A stretch of 19,162 bases of DNA from Deltaproteobacteria bacterium (GTDB lineage Bacteria; Desulfobacterota; DSM-4660; Desulfatiglandales; HGW-15): the NCBI GenBank assembly GCA_016932235.1, contig JAFGDF010000036.1, positions 1 through 19,162 on the forward strand. Direction: 5' to 3'. The stretch's first letter is position 1, and each line of letters opens with the position of its first letter. The position numbers and the translations under genes are program-made. This document shows positions 1-7,395 of the stretch, piece after piece. The notes under the pieces were generated by a model. That model did no database searches. It saw only the letters and a program-made list of their open reading frames with translations, and was not told the origin of the DNA.

Positions 1-47
1 ACTCCTTTCACTGTAATGGATACAATGTGTTTGATTAGCTATTTCAA

Positions 48-56
48 TGGTATAAT
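48..56 (+). promoter_or_regulatory. Extended -10 promoter candidate for the PAP2 gene
   Basis: A perfect TATAAT at 51-56 is preceded by TG at 48-49, giving an extended -10 (TGnTATAAT). A TTGATT at 31-36 lies only 14 nt upstream, too close for a normal -35, so the extended -10 would carry most of the recognition. It lies about 97 nt before the GTG start chosen for the PAP2 gene. Prediction by eye only. Confidence 0.4.
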
Positions 57-152
57 TATAGAAAGACTAAATCTGAATGTCAAAAATAATAGAAAAAATT
101 GACTTTTAATCATCATGATGATAAGCGGATGACAACTTCGGGGAGGGAAAAG

Positions 153-1022
153 GTGACGCGTCGTCTTAACCTGCTGGACTTATTAACAATAATCTTCATC
201 ACCATTATAATTCTGCTGCTTATCCTCTTCTACCCACGTTTCCCCCACGGATGGCAGCTTCTGCTGGGGTACATCATCCTCCTCCTGCTGGCACTGTTCG
301 TATCAGATGCCAGGCATAGGTGGAATGAGATAAAGACGGTCCGTGTCCTGTGCGATTTTTCACCTGTCTTCTTTATCCTCGCAATCTTTGAACTGCTCGG
401 GGGCGTCACTCCATATCTGCGTCCTGATATCGACAGCCTCCTGATCAAGGCCGACCTGGTCCTCTTCGGAGTTCATCCCACGGTCTGGATGGAGGACTTT
501 TTCATCCCATGGGTGGCTGATATCCTGGCGCTGGCCTATATCTCATATTACTTCATACCGTTAGTATTGATCCTTATCCTCTACTTCAGGGGGAGGGCGA
601 ACGAATTTTTCCTGACCGCGGGCACCCTGCTGCTTGGATATTATATCTGTTATATAATATATATCTTTATGCCTGCCATCGGACCCCGATTCACTCTGGC
701 CTCCCTGCAGCAGGTCCCGCTTCGTGGAGGGATTATCATGAACACGATAGTGGATACCCTGAATACACTGGAGGGGAACAAGAGAGACTGTTTTCCCAGC
801 GGGCATACACAGATAGTCCTGGTCTCCCTCTGGTTCGCCTTCAAGTACAGGCGCCCCCTCTTCTGGATATACCTGCCCATAATCACAGCGCTCATCATCT
901 CCACGGTATATCTCAGATACCACTATGTAATAGATCTTATCGCGGGTATTGCCGCCGCCGGTATTACCATCCTTCTTGGAGAAATCCTATTGGCACGGTG
1001 GGCGAGTCATAAAGGAGACTGA
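153..1022 (+). CDS. Integral-membrane PAP2 family protein (inositolphosphotransferase-like)
   Basis: This is a polytopic inner-membrane protein of the PAP2/phosphatidic acid phosphatase superfamily, with about six to eight hydrophobic segments. The active-site motifs are present in order: G-P-R around residue 179, P-S-G-H-T with His218, and Y-L-R-Y-H-Y-V-I-D with Arg255, His257 and Asp261. A canonical K-x6-R-P first motif is not evident, which fits the PAP2_3/AUR1-like branch that includes inositol-phosphorylceramide synthases. I chose GTG at 153 (289 aa) because GGGGAGG at 140-146 sits 6 nt before it. A TTG at 99 or ATG at 129 could extend it but lacks a good ribosome site. It converges on and overlaps by 16 bp the ceramide-synthase-like gene. 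Head-group transfer to, or dephosphorylation of, a sphingolipid intermediate is therefore an attractive role, but this is inference; generic lipid-phosphate phosphatase activity is the alternative. Confidence 0.85.
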   Translation: MTRRLNLLDLLTIIFITIIILLLILFYPRFPHGWQLLLGYIILLLLALFVSDARHRWNEIKTVRVLCDFSPVFFILAIFELLGGVTPYLRPDIDSLLIKADLVLFGVHPTVWMEDFFIPWVADILALAYISYYFIPLVLILILYFRGRANEFFLTAGTLLLGYYICYIIYIFMPAIGPRFTLASLQQVPLRGGIIMNTIVDTLNTLEGNKRDCFPSGHTQIVLVSLWFAFKYRRPLFWIYLPIITALIISTVYLRYHYVIDLIAGIAAAGITILLGEILLARWASHKGD

Positions 1023-2131
1023 AAGATGCGGTAGGTCTTATATCTCTTTCCTCCCAGGGCCTCTATCCCCTTCTGCATCAGGTAATTGTCCTCCAGGACC
1101 CAGGACAATTCGCCCCTGGTATACCCCAGGGCCAGGCCCCTCAGAAACAGCTCCGTATAAAGGATAGCTTCAATCCCTCGTTTGCGATATTCCGCCTTGA
1201 CCCCTAGGAGCATCACCCTGACAGTATCAATCCTTCGGGAATAGTAGAGAAACTTCAGCAGCCCCAGAGGGCCCAATCTCCCGTTAAGCCTCTTGATAAC
1301 AGAGTTATAATCAGGCAGCGCCATAGCAAAACCAGCCGTCTTATCCCCGATTGCCGCAAAGAGGACCAGGTCCGGAACCAACAGAGATTTTAACCTTTTA
1401 ACCATGAGATCCATCTCTCCATCAGTCAGCGGGACAAATCCCCAGTTATCGCGCCAGGCCCCATCGTAGACCTCCTTGACCAGTATCACCTCTTCATCGA
1501 GCCTTTTTATATTGATAGGCCGGATAGTAAGCCCCGGGATCCTCGCAATGGCATGGCGGCCAATCCGTCGTATACGGTCAGGGAGCCCATTATCGGCGTA
1601 CATACTGTCGGCATAGAGATCCTTGGCCTTTTTAAGGCCATATCCTTCCAGCAATCCCTGATAATAGGGCGGATTATAGGGCATCATAAAACAGGGTGAG
1701 GAATCAAATCCGTCGATGAGGAGCCCGCATTCATCATTCGTGGACGGGTTTACAGGCCCCATCATTGTCTTTAAACCTTTATTCCGCAGGAATACCTTGA
1801 CCTGATCCAATAATGCATGTGCTACCCGGGGATCATTGACGGACTCAAAAAAGCCGAAGAATCCGGTCTCTTCATGATGAAAATCCATATAGTTCTGGTC
1901 GATTATGGCTGCTATGCGCCCCTTGATTGAACCATCCTTTATCGCTACATAGGGGACGATCCGGGCATGGTGCAGAAAGGGATTTCGCGGGGAGAAGTGA
2001 AATGCATATTCCTTGAGCAAAGGAGGGACCCAGTTGGGATCTCCCTGATATATGCTCCATGGAAAATGGAGAAAGGCCTTCAGATCCTTATTAGTCTTTA
2101 CCTCCTGGACCGAGATTGTATCGGCTGACAC
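1007..2131 (-). CDS. bcerS: YghO-family GNAT-fold protein, probable bacterial ceramide synthase
   Basis: This 374-aa soluble protein has a GNAT-like fold and the conserved patterns of the YghO family: an N-terminal D-P-N-W-V-P-P-L block near residue 35, a G-P-V-N-P-S-T-N-D-E-C-G-L block near residue 130, and a C-terminal E-D-N-x3-Q with G-G-K-R-Y-K-T-Y-R-I. Proteins annotated as GNAT acetyltransferases of this kind were shown in Caulobacter to be the bacterial ceramide synthase, which N-acylates sphinganine or 3-oxosphinganine. It is the third gene of the operon. Its GTG start lies 1 nt after the TAA of spt, and the nearest Shine-Dalgarno-like bases lie inside spt, so translational coupling is likely. 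Its 3' end overlaps the convergent PAP2 gene. The family call is firm; ceramide synthase activity rests mainly on context, and an acyltransferase for another amine is possible. Confidence 0.8.
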   Translation of the reverse strand: MSADTISVQEVKTNKDLKAFLHFPWSIYQGDPNWVPPLLKEYAFHFSPRNPFLHHARIVPYVAIKDGSIKGRIAAIIDQNYMDFHHEETGFFGFFESVNDPRVAHALLDQVKVFLRNKGLKTMMGPVNPSTNDECGLLIDGFDSSPCFMMPYNPPYYQGLLEGYGLKKAKDLYADSMYADNGLPDRIRRIGRHAIARIPGLTIRPINIKRLDEEVILVKEVYDGAWRDNWGFVPLTDGEMDLMVKRLKSLLVPDLVLFAAIGDKTAGFAMALPDYNSVIKRLNGRLGPLGLLKFLYYSRRIDTVRVMLLGVKAEYRKRGIEAILYTELFLRGLALGYTRGELSWVLEDNYLMQKGIEALGGKRYKTYRIFQSPL

Positions 2132-2132
2132 C

Positions 2133-3314
2133 TTATATTACCCCTAACCGGCGTCCCGCCCGTTCAAAGGCGTCCAGGATCCTGTCCAGTTGCTCCTCTG
2201 TATGCGTGGCCATATAGCTGGTGCGCAGCAACTCCCTTCCCTTAGGGACAGCGGGGGAGACGGTGGCATTCACAAACACCCCGTACTCCTGGAGAAGCCC
2301 GCACATCTTTAGGGTCTTTATCTGGTCGCCTATGATTATGGGGATAATAGGCGTGTTGCTGCTCCCCGTGTTAAAACCGAGCTCCTTGAACCCCTTCAGC
2401 ATCTTGCGGGTGTTGTGCCAGAGCCTCTCCCGCCTTTCGGGCTCATTCTGTATGATGTCAAGGGCGGCGCTCACTGCCGCCACCAGGGGAGGCGCGAGGC
2501 TGGCGCTGAAGATGAGGGAGCGGGCAAGGTGCCTGACATAATTTGCCACCTCTTTGGAGGCGACAATGAATCCCCCGATAGCAGCCAAAGACTTGCTATA
2601 GGTGCCCATGATCACGTCCACCTCGTCCTCCATATGGAAGTGCTCGCCAGTCCCCCTTCCACCCTCTCCCAATACCCCGATGGCGTGGGCGTCATCCACC
2701 ATGACCCGCGCCCCATGTTTTCTGGCCAGGGCCACAACCTCTGGCAAGGGCGTGATATCACCCTCCATGCTGAAGATCCCATCCACTATGATTAGTTTTC
2801 CTCTCTCTTCTGGCACAGTTCCCAGTACCCGATCAAGATCCATCATATCATTATGCCCGAACTTCTTCGCCTTGCCAAATGACAGCCGAGAGCCATCGAT
2901 GATGCTGGCGTGATCAAATCTATCCAGGATCATCTCGTCATTTCTCCCCACAAGGGCGGAGATAGCGCCGAGATTGGTCTGGTATCCGGTGGCAAAGACA
3001 ACGGCGGCCTCTTTACGGAAGAAGTCCGCCAGTTTTCTCTCCAGATCCTCGTGGATGTCCATGTTTCCATTCAGGAACCGGGAGCCGGCACATCCGGTGC
3101 CGTATTTCTCCACGGCCCTGATGGCCGCCTCTTTCACCTTGGGATGGTTGGCAAGGCCTAAATAGTTGTTGGAACCTGTCATGATTAGCCTTCGGCCTTC
3201 AACAATCACCTCCGTATCCTGTGCTGACTCTATCTCACGGAACCAGTAATAATGACCAGCGGCCTTAATCTCATCTGCCTCAGTGAATTTGTAACACTTG
3301 GTAAAAATATCCAT
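2133..3314 (-). CDS. spt: Serine palmitoyltransferase-like alpha-oxoamine synthase (PLP-dependent)
   Basis: A 393-aa fold-type I PLP enzyme that condenses an acyl thioester with an amino acid. Visible residues are His135 (D-H-A-S, stacks on the cofactor), Asp207-Asp208-Ala-His210, and the Schiff-base Lys241 in G-T-Y-S-K-S. The family members serine palmitoyltransferase, BioF (KAPA synthase) and Kbl (2-amino-3-ketobutyrate ligase) look alike. Three things favour serine palmitoyltransferase: the H-A-S-I-x-D-G string, the C-terminal tail ending A-G-R-R-L-G-V-I (recalled as close to the Sphingomonas enzyme), and neighbours matching later ceramide steps with no biotin or threonine genes nearby. 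The start is ATG with GGAGG 6 nt upstream. It lies 13 nt after cerR and 1 nt before the ceramide-synthase-like gene, so all three are co-transcribed. The dedicated acyl carrier protein and acyl-ACP synthetase found in Caulobacter are not in this window. Confidence 0.85.
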   Translation of the reverse strand: MDIFTKCYKFTEADEIKAAGHYYWFREIESAQDTEVIVEGRRLIMTGSNNYLGLANHPKVKEAAIRAVEKYGTGCAGSRFLNGNMDIHEDLERKLADFFRKEAAVVFATGYQTNLGAISALVGRNDEMILDRFDHASIIDGSRLSFGKAKKFGHNDMMDLDRVLGTVPEERGKLIIVDGIFSMEGDITPLPEVVALARKHGARVMVDDAHAIGVLGEGGRGTGEHFHMEDEVDVIMGTYSKSLAAIGGFIVASKEVANYVRHLARSLIFSASLAPPLVAAVSAALDIIQNEPERRERLWHNTRKMLKGFKELGFNTGSSNTPIIPIIIGDQIKTLKMCGLLQEYGVFVNATVSPAVPKGRELLRTSYMATHTEEQLDRILDAFERAGRRLGVI

Positions 3315-3327
3315 TAACAGCCTCCAC

Positions 3328-4308
3328 TCACAGCCAACCTATTTCTCTATACCATTGAAGTGTAATCTTAATTCCAGCTTCCAGGTGAACGCCGGGGTGG
3401 AATCCCAGCTTTTTTTTCGCATTGTCTATATCACAAACCCAGTTTCTTTGTACAGCCTCAAGATATTTGCTTCGATGAAAATACGCTGGCCTCCTCCTCA
3501 CAATTCCCCACGCGTCTGCCGCTGTTGAGTAAAGCCATGCGGCCCAGACAGGGATATGGATCTTGCGCAGCCTGACACGCATTTCGGAAGATACTAATTC
3601 AGCAAAAAAATCAAAGGAATATTTTTTCCCATCAGCTATAAAAAAGATATCTCCGGATGAATAATCCTGCCGGATGGATAAACGAAGGGCCTGAACAAGG
3701 TCGTCTACGTAGCAGAAGCTAAAATACATGGGTCCATTTCCAACTAATGGGACATAACCTCTTGAGATAATCTTGAAAAGTTCAAGCATATATAAGTCCC
3801 TGGGTCCGTATACGGCGCAGGGCCGCAGTATCGTTACATGAAACCTATCCCGGGAGCTCAAGACCGCCTCCTCCGCGCGCAATTTGCTTTCCCCGTAAGC
3901 GGAGACAGGGCATGGTATGTCCCCTTCTGTTCGCGGCCTCTCATCAGTAGATGGACCCGCCGCGGCCTGGCTCGACAGGTATACAAATCGCTTAAGTCCC
4001 CGGATATTGCGCGCCGCTTCTATCAACCGTTCCGTCCCCTTTTGGTTAATCAGATAGAAATCCCTCCCGCTCAGCGCCCTGGTTGCGCCCCCCAGGTGAT
4101 AGACATAGGCAAACCCATCAAGAGAGGGAAGTCTAGCCTCCCCTGCAAGATCTCCGCGTATGAGCCCTACCTTTTTGTCACGTAACCAGCGCAGATCACT
4201 GCTTTCGCGAACAAGCGCGCCCACCTCGTACCCCTTACTCAGGAGATCATCCACGAGATGGCTCCCGATAAACCCGGTCGCGCCAGTTACGAGGACACGT
4301 TCTCCCAT
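3328..4308 (-). CDS. cerR: NAD(P)-dependent epimerase/reductase, probable 3-oxosphinganine/ceramide reductase
   Basis: A 326-aa extended short-chain dehydrogenase. The Rossmann motif G-A-T-G-F-I-G spans residues 9-15. Catalytic Ser112/Ser113 and the Y-x3-K pair Tyr138/Lys142 are present. The family is generically labelled NAD-dependent epimerase/dehydratase, which includes sugar epimerases and dihydroflavonol reductases. In bacterial sphingolipid loci a member of this family, CerR, reduces the keto group left by serine palmitoyltransferase. It is the first gene of the operon with spt and the ceramide-synthase-like gene, with a promoter about 30 nt upstream and purine-rich GAGGGATGGG ahead of the ATG. 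The fold is certain; the CerR assignment is inferred from the operon. Confidence 0.8.
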   Translation of the reverse strand: MGERVLVTGATGFIGSHLVDDLLSKGYEVGALVRESSDLRWLRDKKVGLIRGDLAGEARLPSLDGFAYVYHLGGATRALSGRDFYLINQKGTERLIEAARNIRGLKRFVYLSSQAAAGPSTDERPRTEGDIPCPVSAYGESKLRAEEAVLSSRDRFHVTILRPCAVYGPRDLYMLELFKIISRGYVPLVGNGPMYFSFCYVDDLVQALRLSIRQDYSSGDIFFIADGKKYSFDFFAELVSSEMRVRLRKIHIPVWAAWLYSTAADAWGIVRRRPAYFHRSKYLEAVQRNWVCDIDNAKKKLGFHPGVHLEAGIKITLQWYREIGWL

Positions 4309-4341
4309 ATCCCATCCCTCATGTATTACCCAAGGGTGGAT

Positions 4342-4370
4342 TTTATACTAAACTCCACGATAAAAAACAA
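4342..4370 (-). promoter_or_regulatory. Sigma-70 type promoter for the cerR-spt-bcerS operon
   Basis: On the minus strand a -35 TTGTTT (4370-4365) and a -10 TATAAA (4347-4342) are separated by exactly 17 nt, about 35 nt upstream of the cerR ATG. The -35 lies in the T-run that follows the terminator hairpin of the preceding gene, so end and start signals are packed together. Prediction by eye. Confidence 0.5.
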
Positions 4371-4374
4371 TTGA

Positions 4375-4410
4375 TATTAAAGGCAGGGTCAGTTGACCCT
4401 GCCTTTAATA
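4375..4410 (-). terminator. Strong hairpin, probable terminator of the Mth938-like gene
   Basis: Perfect 16-bp inverted arms at 4375-4390 and 4395-4410 enclose the four bases AGTT. The hairpin begins 33 nt after the stop of the minus-strand gene at 4443. On that strand it is followed after several bases by a run of six T (4367-4362), as in an intrinsic terminator with a slightly displaced U-tract. It insulates the gene from the cerR operon promoter. Confidence 0.65.
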
Positions 4411-4442
4411 TTCGATGCAACCTGCCATCCATTCATCAATCA

Positions 4443-4805
4443 TCAGCATGTGACGTGGAACATCCCTATCACCGGCCCATCAGCGGCATTCCACGCATCC
4501 ACGGCCTCAGGCGTGGGAAGGAGATCTACCTGGCATCCGTTCTTTTGGAAGAACCGGGCCGCCTCGCCAGACAGTTCGAGCAATCCGCTTTGGCCGGTGC
4601 CGATGATCAGCCGTTCGGCCCCCTCCCTGAATATATGTTGCGCCTCTTCAATCGAGACCTTGTGAGAGGTGCCGTATCTCTCCTTTGAAAGCCTCTTCTT
4701 CCGTTTTTTCACCCGGCCGCTCAGGCGGATCACCACATCGTGCTCATACAGTTCACCTGATATGGTAATGTTTCCGAATTCCGTCCCACCGATATGCGGC
4801 TTCAT
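4443..4805 (-). CDS. Mth938-like domain protein
   Basis: A 120-aa soluble protein resembling the Mth938/DUF498 family: a short N-terminal beta region with G-x-T-E-F-G-N-I-T-I, a basic K-K-R-K-K-R stretch, an I-I-G-T-G-Q-S-G loop around residue 68, and a C-terminal P-T-P-E-A-V-D-A-W-N. Members are small alpha/beta proteins of unknown or accessory function, also found fused to or near redox and respiratory assembly factors. An upstream in-frame start would give 148 aa, but ATG at 4805 is preceded by GGAGGGG at ideal spacing, so I use it. The gene stands alone with its own terminator. Family assignment is by remembered pattern; no specific reaction is proposed. Confidence 0.75.
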   Translation of the reverse strand: MKPHIGGTEFGNITISGELYEHDVVIRLSGRVKKRKKRLSKERYGTSHKVSIEEAQHIFREGAERLIIGTGQSGLLELSGEAARFFQKNGCQVDLLPTPEAVDAWNAADGPVIGMFHVTC

Positions 4806-4940
4806 ATCCCCTCCTCGTTTCTTTAAATCAGCAATAGTAGCGTAACTGGTGAGATGAACACCCTGATAGTAAGGCACTAACGTCGTCACCCCGTTGAAAA
4901 ACGGGGTCCAGAGGTTTTAAAATTGCTTTTATAATCCTGG

Positions 4941-4999
4941 ATTCCGGCCCGTTCGACAAGCTCACGGCCTTGAGCAAAGTCGAAAGGCTTCGCCGGAAT
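4941..4999. repeat. Palindromic intergenic repeat element
   Basis: Nested inverted repeats form one long imperfect hairpin: ATTCCGGC (4941-4948) with GCCGGAAT (4992-4999), TTCGAC (4952-4957) with GTCGAA (4979-4984), and GCTCA (4960-4964) with TGAGC (4971-4975). The composition resembles short repeats scattered between genes in many deltaproteobacterial genomes. It sits downstream of the gene at 5042-5353 and may also end its transcript. Confidence 0.55.
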
Positions 5000-5041
5000 G
5001 ACGGATAATACTGCCCTGCGTGATGAATTACGAATAATATG

Positions 5042-5353
5042 TCATACCTGGTTAAAAAAATCCTGCAGCTCTTTAATAAGGGCCACTTTGATGTCAGGAG
5101 ACGTATCCTCCTCAAATATGAATTCCAGCAAGAAGATCATCTTGTAATCCACTGCCGAGGTCTCAAACCTCTGGAAAGATGTCACCTTGACGTCCTTCAG
5201 TTTCTGATAATCCTGCTTCTGGAATCTATCAACCCTTCTCAAGATGATATCGATAGCCTCTTTGGCATCAGCGGGATTCTCCAGCTCTATCTCGATCCCG
5301 TCCAGTTTCTTCATGGCCTTGATTATCTTTTCACTCTCTACCTTGATCTTCAT
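5042..5353 (-). CDS. Hypothetical protein, 103 aa
   Basis: A small charged alpha/beta protein I do not recognise. It has alternating Lys/Glu-rich segments, no signal peptide, no cysteine and no membrane helix. The central stretch with R-R-V-D-R-F-Q-K-Q-D and the hydrophobic M-I-F-L-L-E-F-I-F-E strand suggest a compact soluble fold. The start is ATG with a GAGAG-type ribosome site about 6 nt upstream. It lies alone between the promoter region of the esterase operon and a palindromic repeat. It could be a regulatory or structural small protein; codon use and composition support it being real, but nothing fixes its function. Confidence 0.6.
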   Translation of the reverse strand: MKIKVESEKIIKAMKKLDGIEIELENPADAKEAIDIILRRVDRFQKQDYQKLKDVKVTSFQRFETSAVDYKMIFLLEFIFEEDTSPDIKVALIKELQDFFNQV

Positions 5354-5565
5354 TTTTGTTCTCTCTTTCTTTATTCAGATATTATAACACAAAATATATC
5401 CTTTAGCCATGAACATGCTAAATCCATGGCCTCCTGGGCCTGTTCAAATGTTCCAGTGCCCTAAGGTCGAGCCAATTCAAGTTATTGATTATTCTACTTT
5501 GCTTTTGTCATAATCTTAAAAGAAAATCAGCCCGTTTGTCATCAAGAACTTCATTATAGCCTAGT

Positions 5566-5595
5566 TTCAGGGGCGAATTTATTCTCACCCCTGAA
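5566..5595. repeat. Inverted repeat (8-bp stem)
   Basis: TTCAGGGG at 5566-5573 and CCCCTGAA at 5588-5595 flank a 14-nt loop. There is no T-run on either side, so a terminator is not obvious. It lies about 50 nt upstream of the -35 of the esterase promoter and could be an operator or a dispersed repeat. Confidence 0.4.
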
Positions 5596-5643
5596 TGTGC
5601 CAGTAAAACTATCCGCATGTGATAAAGCAATATTATTAGGATA

Positions 5644-5672
5644 TTGACACACAACGCCTAACCCCATATATT
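5644..5672 (+). promoter_or_regulatory. Near-consensus sigma-70 promoter of the esterase/selenoprotein operon
   Basis: A perfect -35 TTGACA (5644-5649) and a -10 TATATT (5667-5672) are separated by exactly 17 nt. Transcription would start near 5679, leaving a leader of about 40 nt before the GGAGGT ribosome site and ATG at 5720. This is the strongest promoter-like sequence I saw in the window. Confidence 0.7.
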
Positions 5673-5719
5673 AAGTCTCTATAAGAGGGAATACTTATCA
5701 ACTCAAATATGGAGGTACC

Positions 5720-7348
5720 ATGCTTTTCAAACATTCAAGTCGTTTTTCAGTGTTATTGGTCTTGATCCTTTTTACTATTGGCTGTGATTCTTCATCTCAA
5801 AAAACTGAGGTCAAGAAAGGTACAAAGGCTGAGGTAAGTGAAGCTCCGGCCCTGACAACAATAGTTGAAGTAACCGGAGGCACAATCGAAGGTGCCGTGC
5901 AGGACGGCATTTTTTCCTACAAAGGGATTCCATTTGCCGCGCCGCCGGTCGGGGAACTGCGCTGGAAGGCTCCCGCCCCTGTACAGCCGTGGACAGGCGC
6001 CAAGAAAGCGGATTCATTCGCATGCGCCTGCATGCAGGCCTCGGGCTCAATGGGGAACACCGCGCCGGTCAGCGAAGATTGCCTGTACCTGAACGTGTGG
6101 ACGCCCGCAAAAAAGGTGGACGAAAGGCTTCCCGTCATCTACTGGGTCCATGGAGGCGGTTATATCGGCGGTTCGACGAGCACACCCATGTATGACGGAA
6201 CGGGTTTCGCTAAAAAGGGAGCGGTCCTTGTCAGTGTTGCCTATCGGGTCGGTCCTTTCGGATTTCTTGCGCACCCTGAACTCAGCAGTGAAAGCGGTAA
6301 TGGATCTGGAAGTTACGGAATGCAGGACATGATTGCCGGATTGAATTGGGTAAAGGATAATATTGCTAAATTCGGAGGCGACCCTTCCAATGTGACCATA
6401 TTCGGCCACTCGGCCGGCGGGGCCGCGGTCAGCATACTGGCTGCCTCCCCGCTCACAAAGGGCCTTTTCCATCGGGCCATCTGCATGAGTGGGGGATCCT
6501 TTACACCGCTTCAGACCTCAAAACAGACCGGCATTGGCCTGGGGATGCCATCCCTCGAGGTGGCAGAGTCGACAGGTGAAGAATTTTTTAAGGAACTGGG
6601 AGTTGCCGATATCAAGGCGGCACGCGCGTTAAGCGCGGAAGATATCCAGAAAAAAATGGCCGGCGGAATGGAAGGGATGCGATTCCGGCCCGCGGCTGAC
6701 GGGTATGTTATTTCGAACGACCTTTACTCCTTATACCAGGCAGGCAATTTTAATGACACGCCCATCTTGCTCGGTAACACATCGGATGAAATGGGATCAT
6801 TCGGCAGGACCCAGAATGTAACGCCGGCGGAATTTGAGAAACAGATCCGGTCGCAGTATGGTTCCCAGGCAGATGCTATCCTTGGCGCGTATCCTCATTC
6901 AACGGATGCCGAGGCAACGAGGGCGTCAAAGGACATAAGGAACGACAGCTCCTTCTGCTGGAATACCTGGACATGGTCCCGTATGCAGTCCAGGAATGGA
7001 AAAGGCAAGGCATTCCAATACTGGTTCGATTACCATCCCGGCTCGGCCGATGGCGGTTCAGGCCATGGCAGCGATGTCCCCTACGCGTTCCGGACGCTGG
7101 GCGGACCAACTGGAGAGCCTAAAGAAGGGGATTTGAAAATGTCCGATATGATCAGCTCCTACTGGATCAACTTCGCAAGGTCCGGCGATCCGAACGGTCC
7201 GAGTCTGCCCGAGTGGCCTGCCTTTACGGAGAACGATCAAAAAGTGATGGTTTTCGATGCGGAACCCGGCGCCCGGCCTGTGCCTAATCTGGACAGGCTG
7301 GAGGCATTCGATGCTTACTTCGCATGGCTGAGGGGAAAGAGCGAATAA
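5720..7348 (+). CDS. Carboxylesterase type B lipoprotein
   Basis: A 542-aa carboxylesterase/lipase of the cholinesterase-like alpha/beta hydrolase family that cleaves carboxylic ester bonds. The N-terminus is a lipoprotein signal with lipobox F-T-I-G-C, Cys22 being the predicted lipidated residue, so the enzyme would be anchored in the cell envelope. The oxyanion hole H-G-G-G is at 144-147. The nucleophile is Ser231 in G-H-S-A-G (type B enzymes more often have G-E-S-A-G). Glu357 in S-D-E-M and His449 in G-S-G-H-G-S-D complete the triad. The start has GGAGGT 5 nt upstream. It is the first gene of the operon that ends with the selenoprotein. Together with the other exported hydrolases it suggests that an ester outside the cytoplasm is the starting substrate. 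Confidence 0.92.
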   Translation: MLFKHSSRFSVLLVLILFTIGCDSSSQKTEVKKGTKAEVSEAPALTTIVEVTGGTIEGAVQDGIFSYKGIPFAAPPVGELRWKAPAPVQPWTGAKKADSFACACMQASGSMGNTAPVSEDCLYLNVWTPAKKVDERLPVIYWVHGGGYIGGSTSTPMYDGTGFAKKGAVLVSVAYRVGPFGFLAHPELSSESGNGSGSYGMQDMIAGLNWVKDNIAKFGGDPSNVTIFGHSAGGAAVSILAASPLTKGLFHRAICMSGGSFTPLQTSKQTGIGLGMPSLEVAESTGEEFFKELGVADIKAARALSAEDIQKKMAGGMEGMRFRPAADGYVISNDLYSLYQAGNFNDTPILLGNTSDEMGSFGRTQNVTPAEFEKQIRSQYGSQADAILGAYPHSTDAEATRASKDIRNDSSFCWNTWTWSRMQSRNGKGKAFQYWFDYHPGSADGGSGHGSDVPYAFRTLGGPTGEPKEGDLKMSDMISSYWINFARSGDPNGPSLPEWPAFTENDQKVMVFDAEPGARPVPNLDRLEAFDAYFAWLRGKSE

Positions 7349-7395
7349 TAGGGTCTTGGTTGGAACAGAATGAATTTCAGGGAGGAGAGTTAGTC

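Larger units (their letters stand above)
5354..5719. other. Intergenic region between divergent genes, with hairpin and promoter
   Basis: This 366-nt stretch separates the minus-strand 103-aa gene from the plus-strand esterase operon. It holds a 30-residue minus-strand open segment without a start (stop at 5371-5373, upstream stop at 5461-5463) that reads protein-like and may be a gene remnant, an 8-bp hairpin at 5566-5595, and the operon promoter at 5644-5672. Nothing else convincing was seen. Confidence 0.5.

Noticed and set aside
2133..3314. Biotin-pathway BioF or threonine-pathway Kbl
   Set aside because: No biotin or threonine genes are adjacent. The flanking epimerase and YghO-like genes match ceramide synthesis. 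The residual family ambiguity is stated in the entry.
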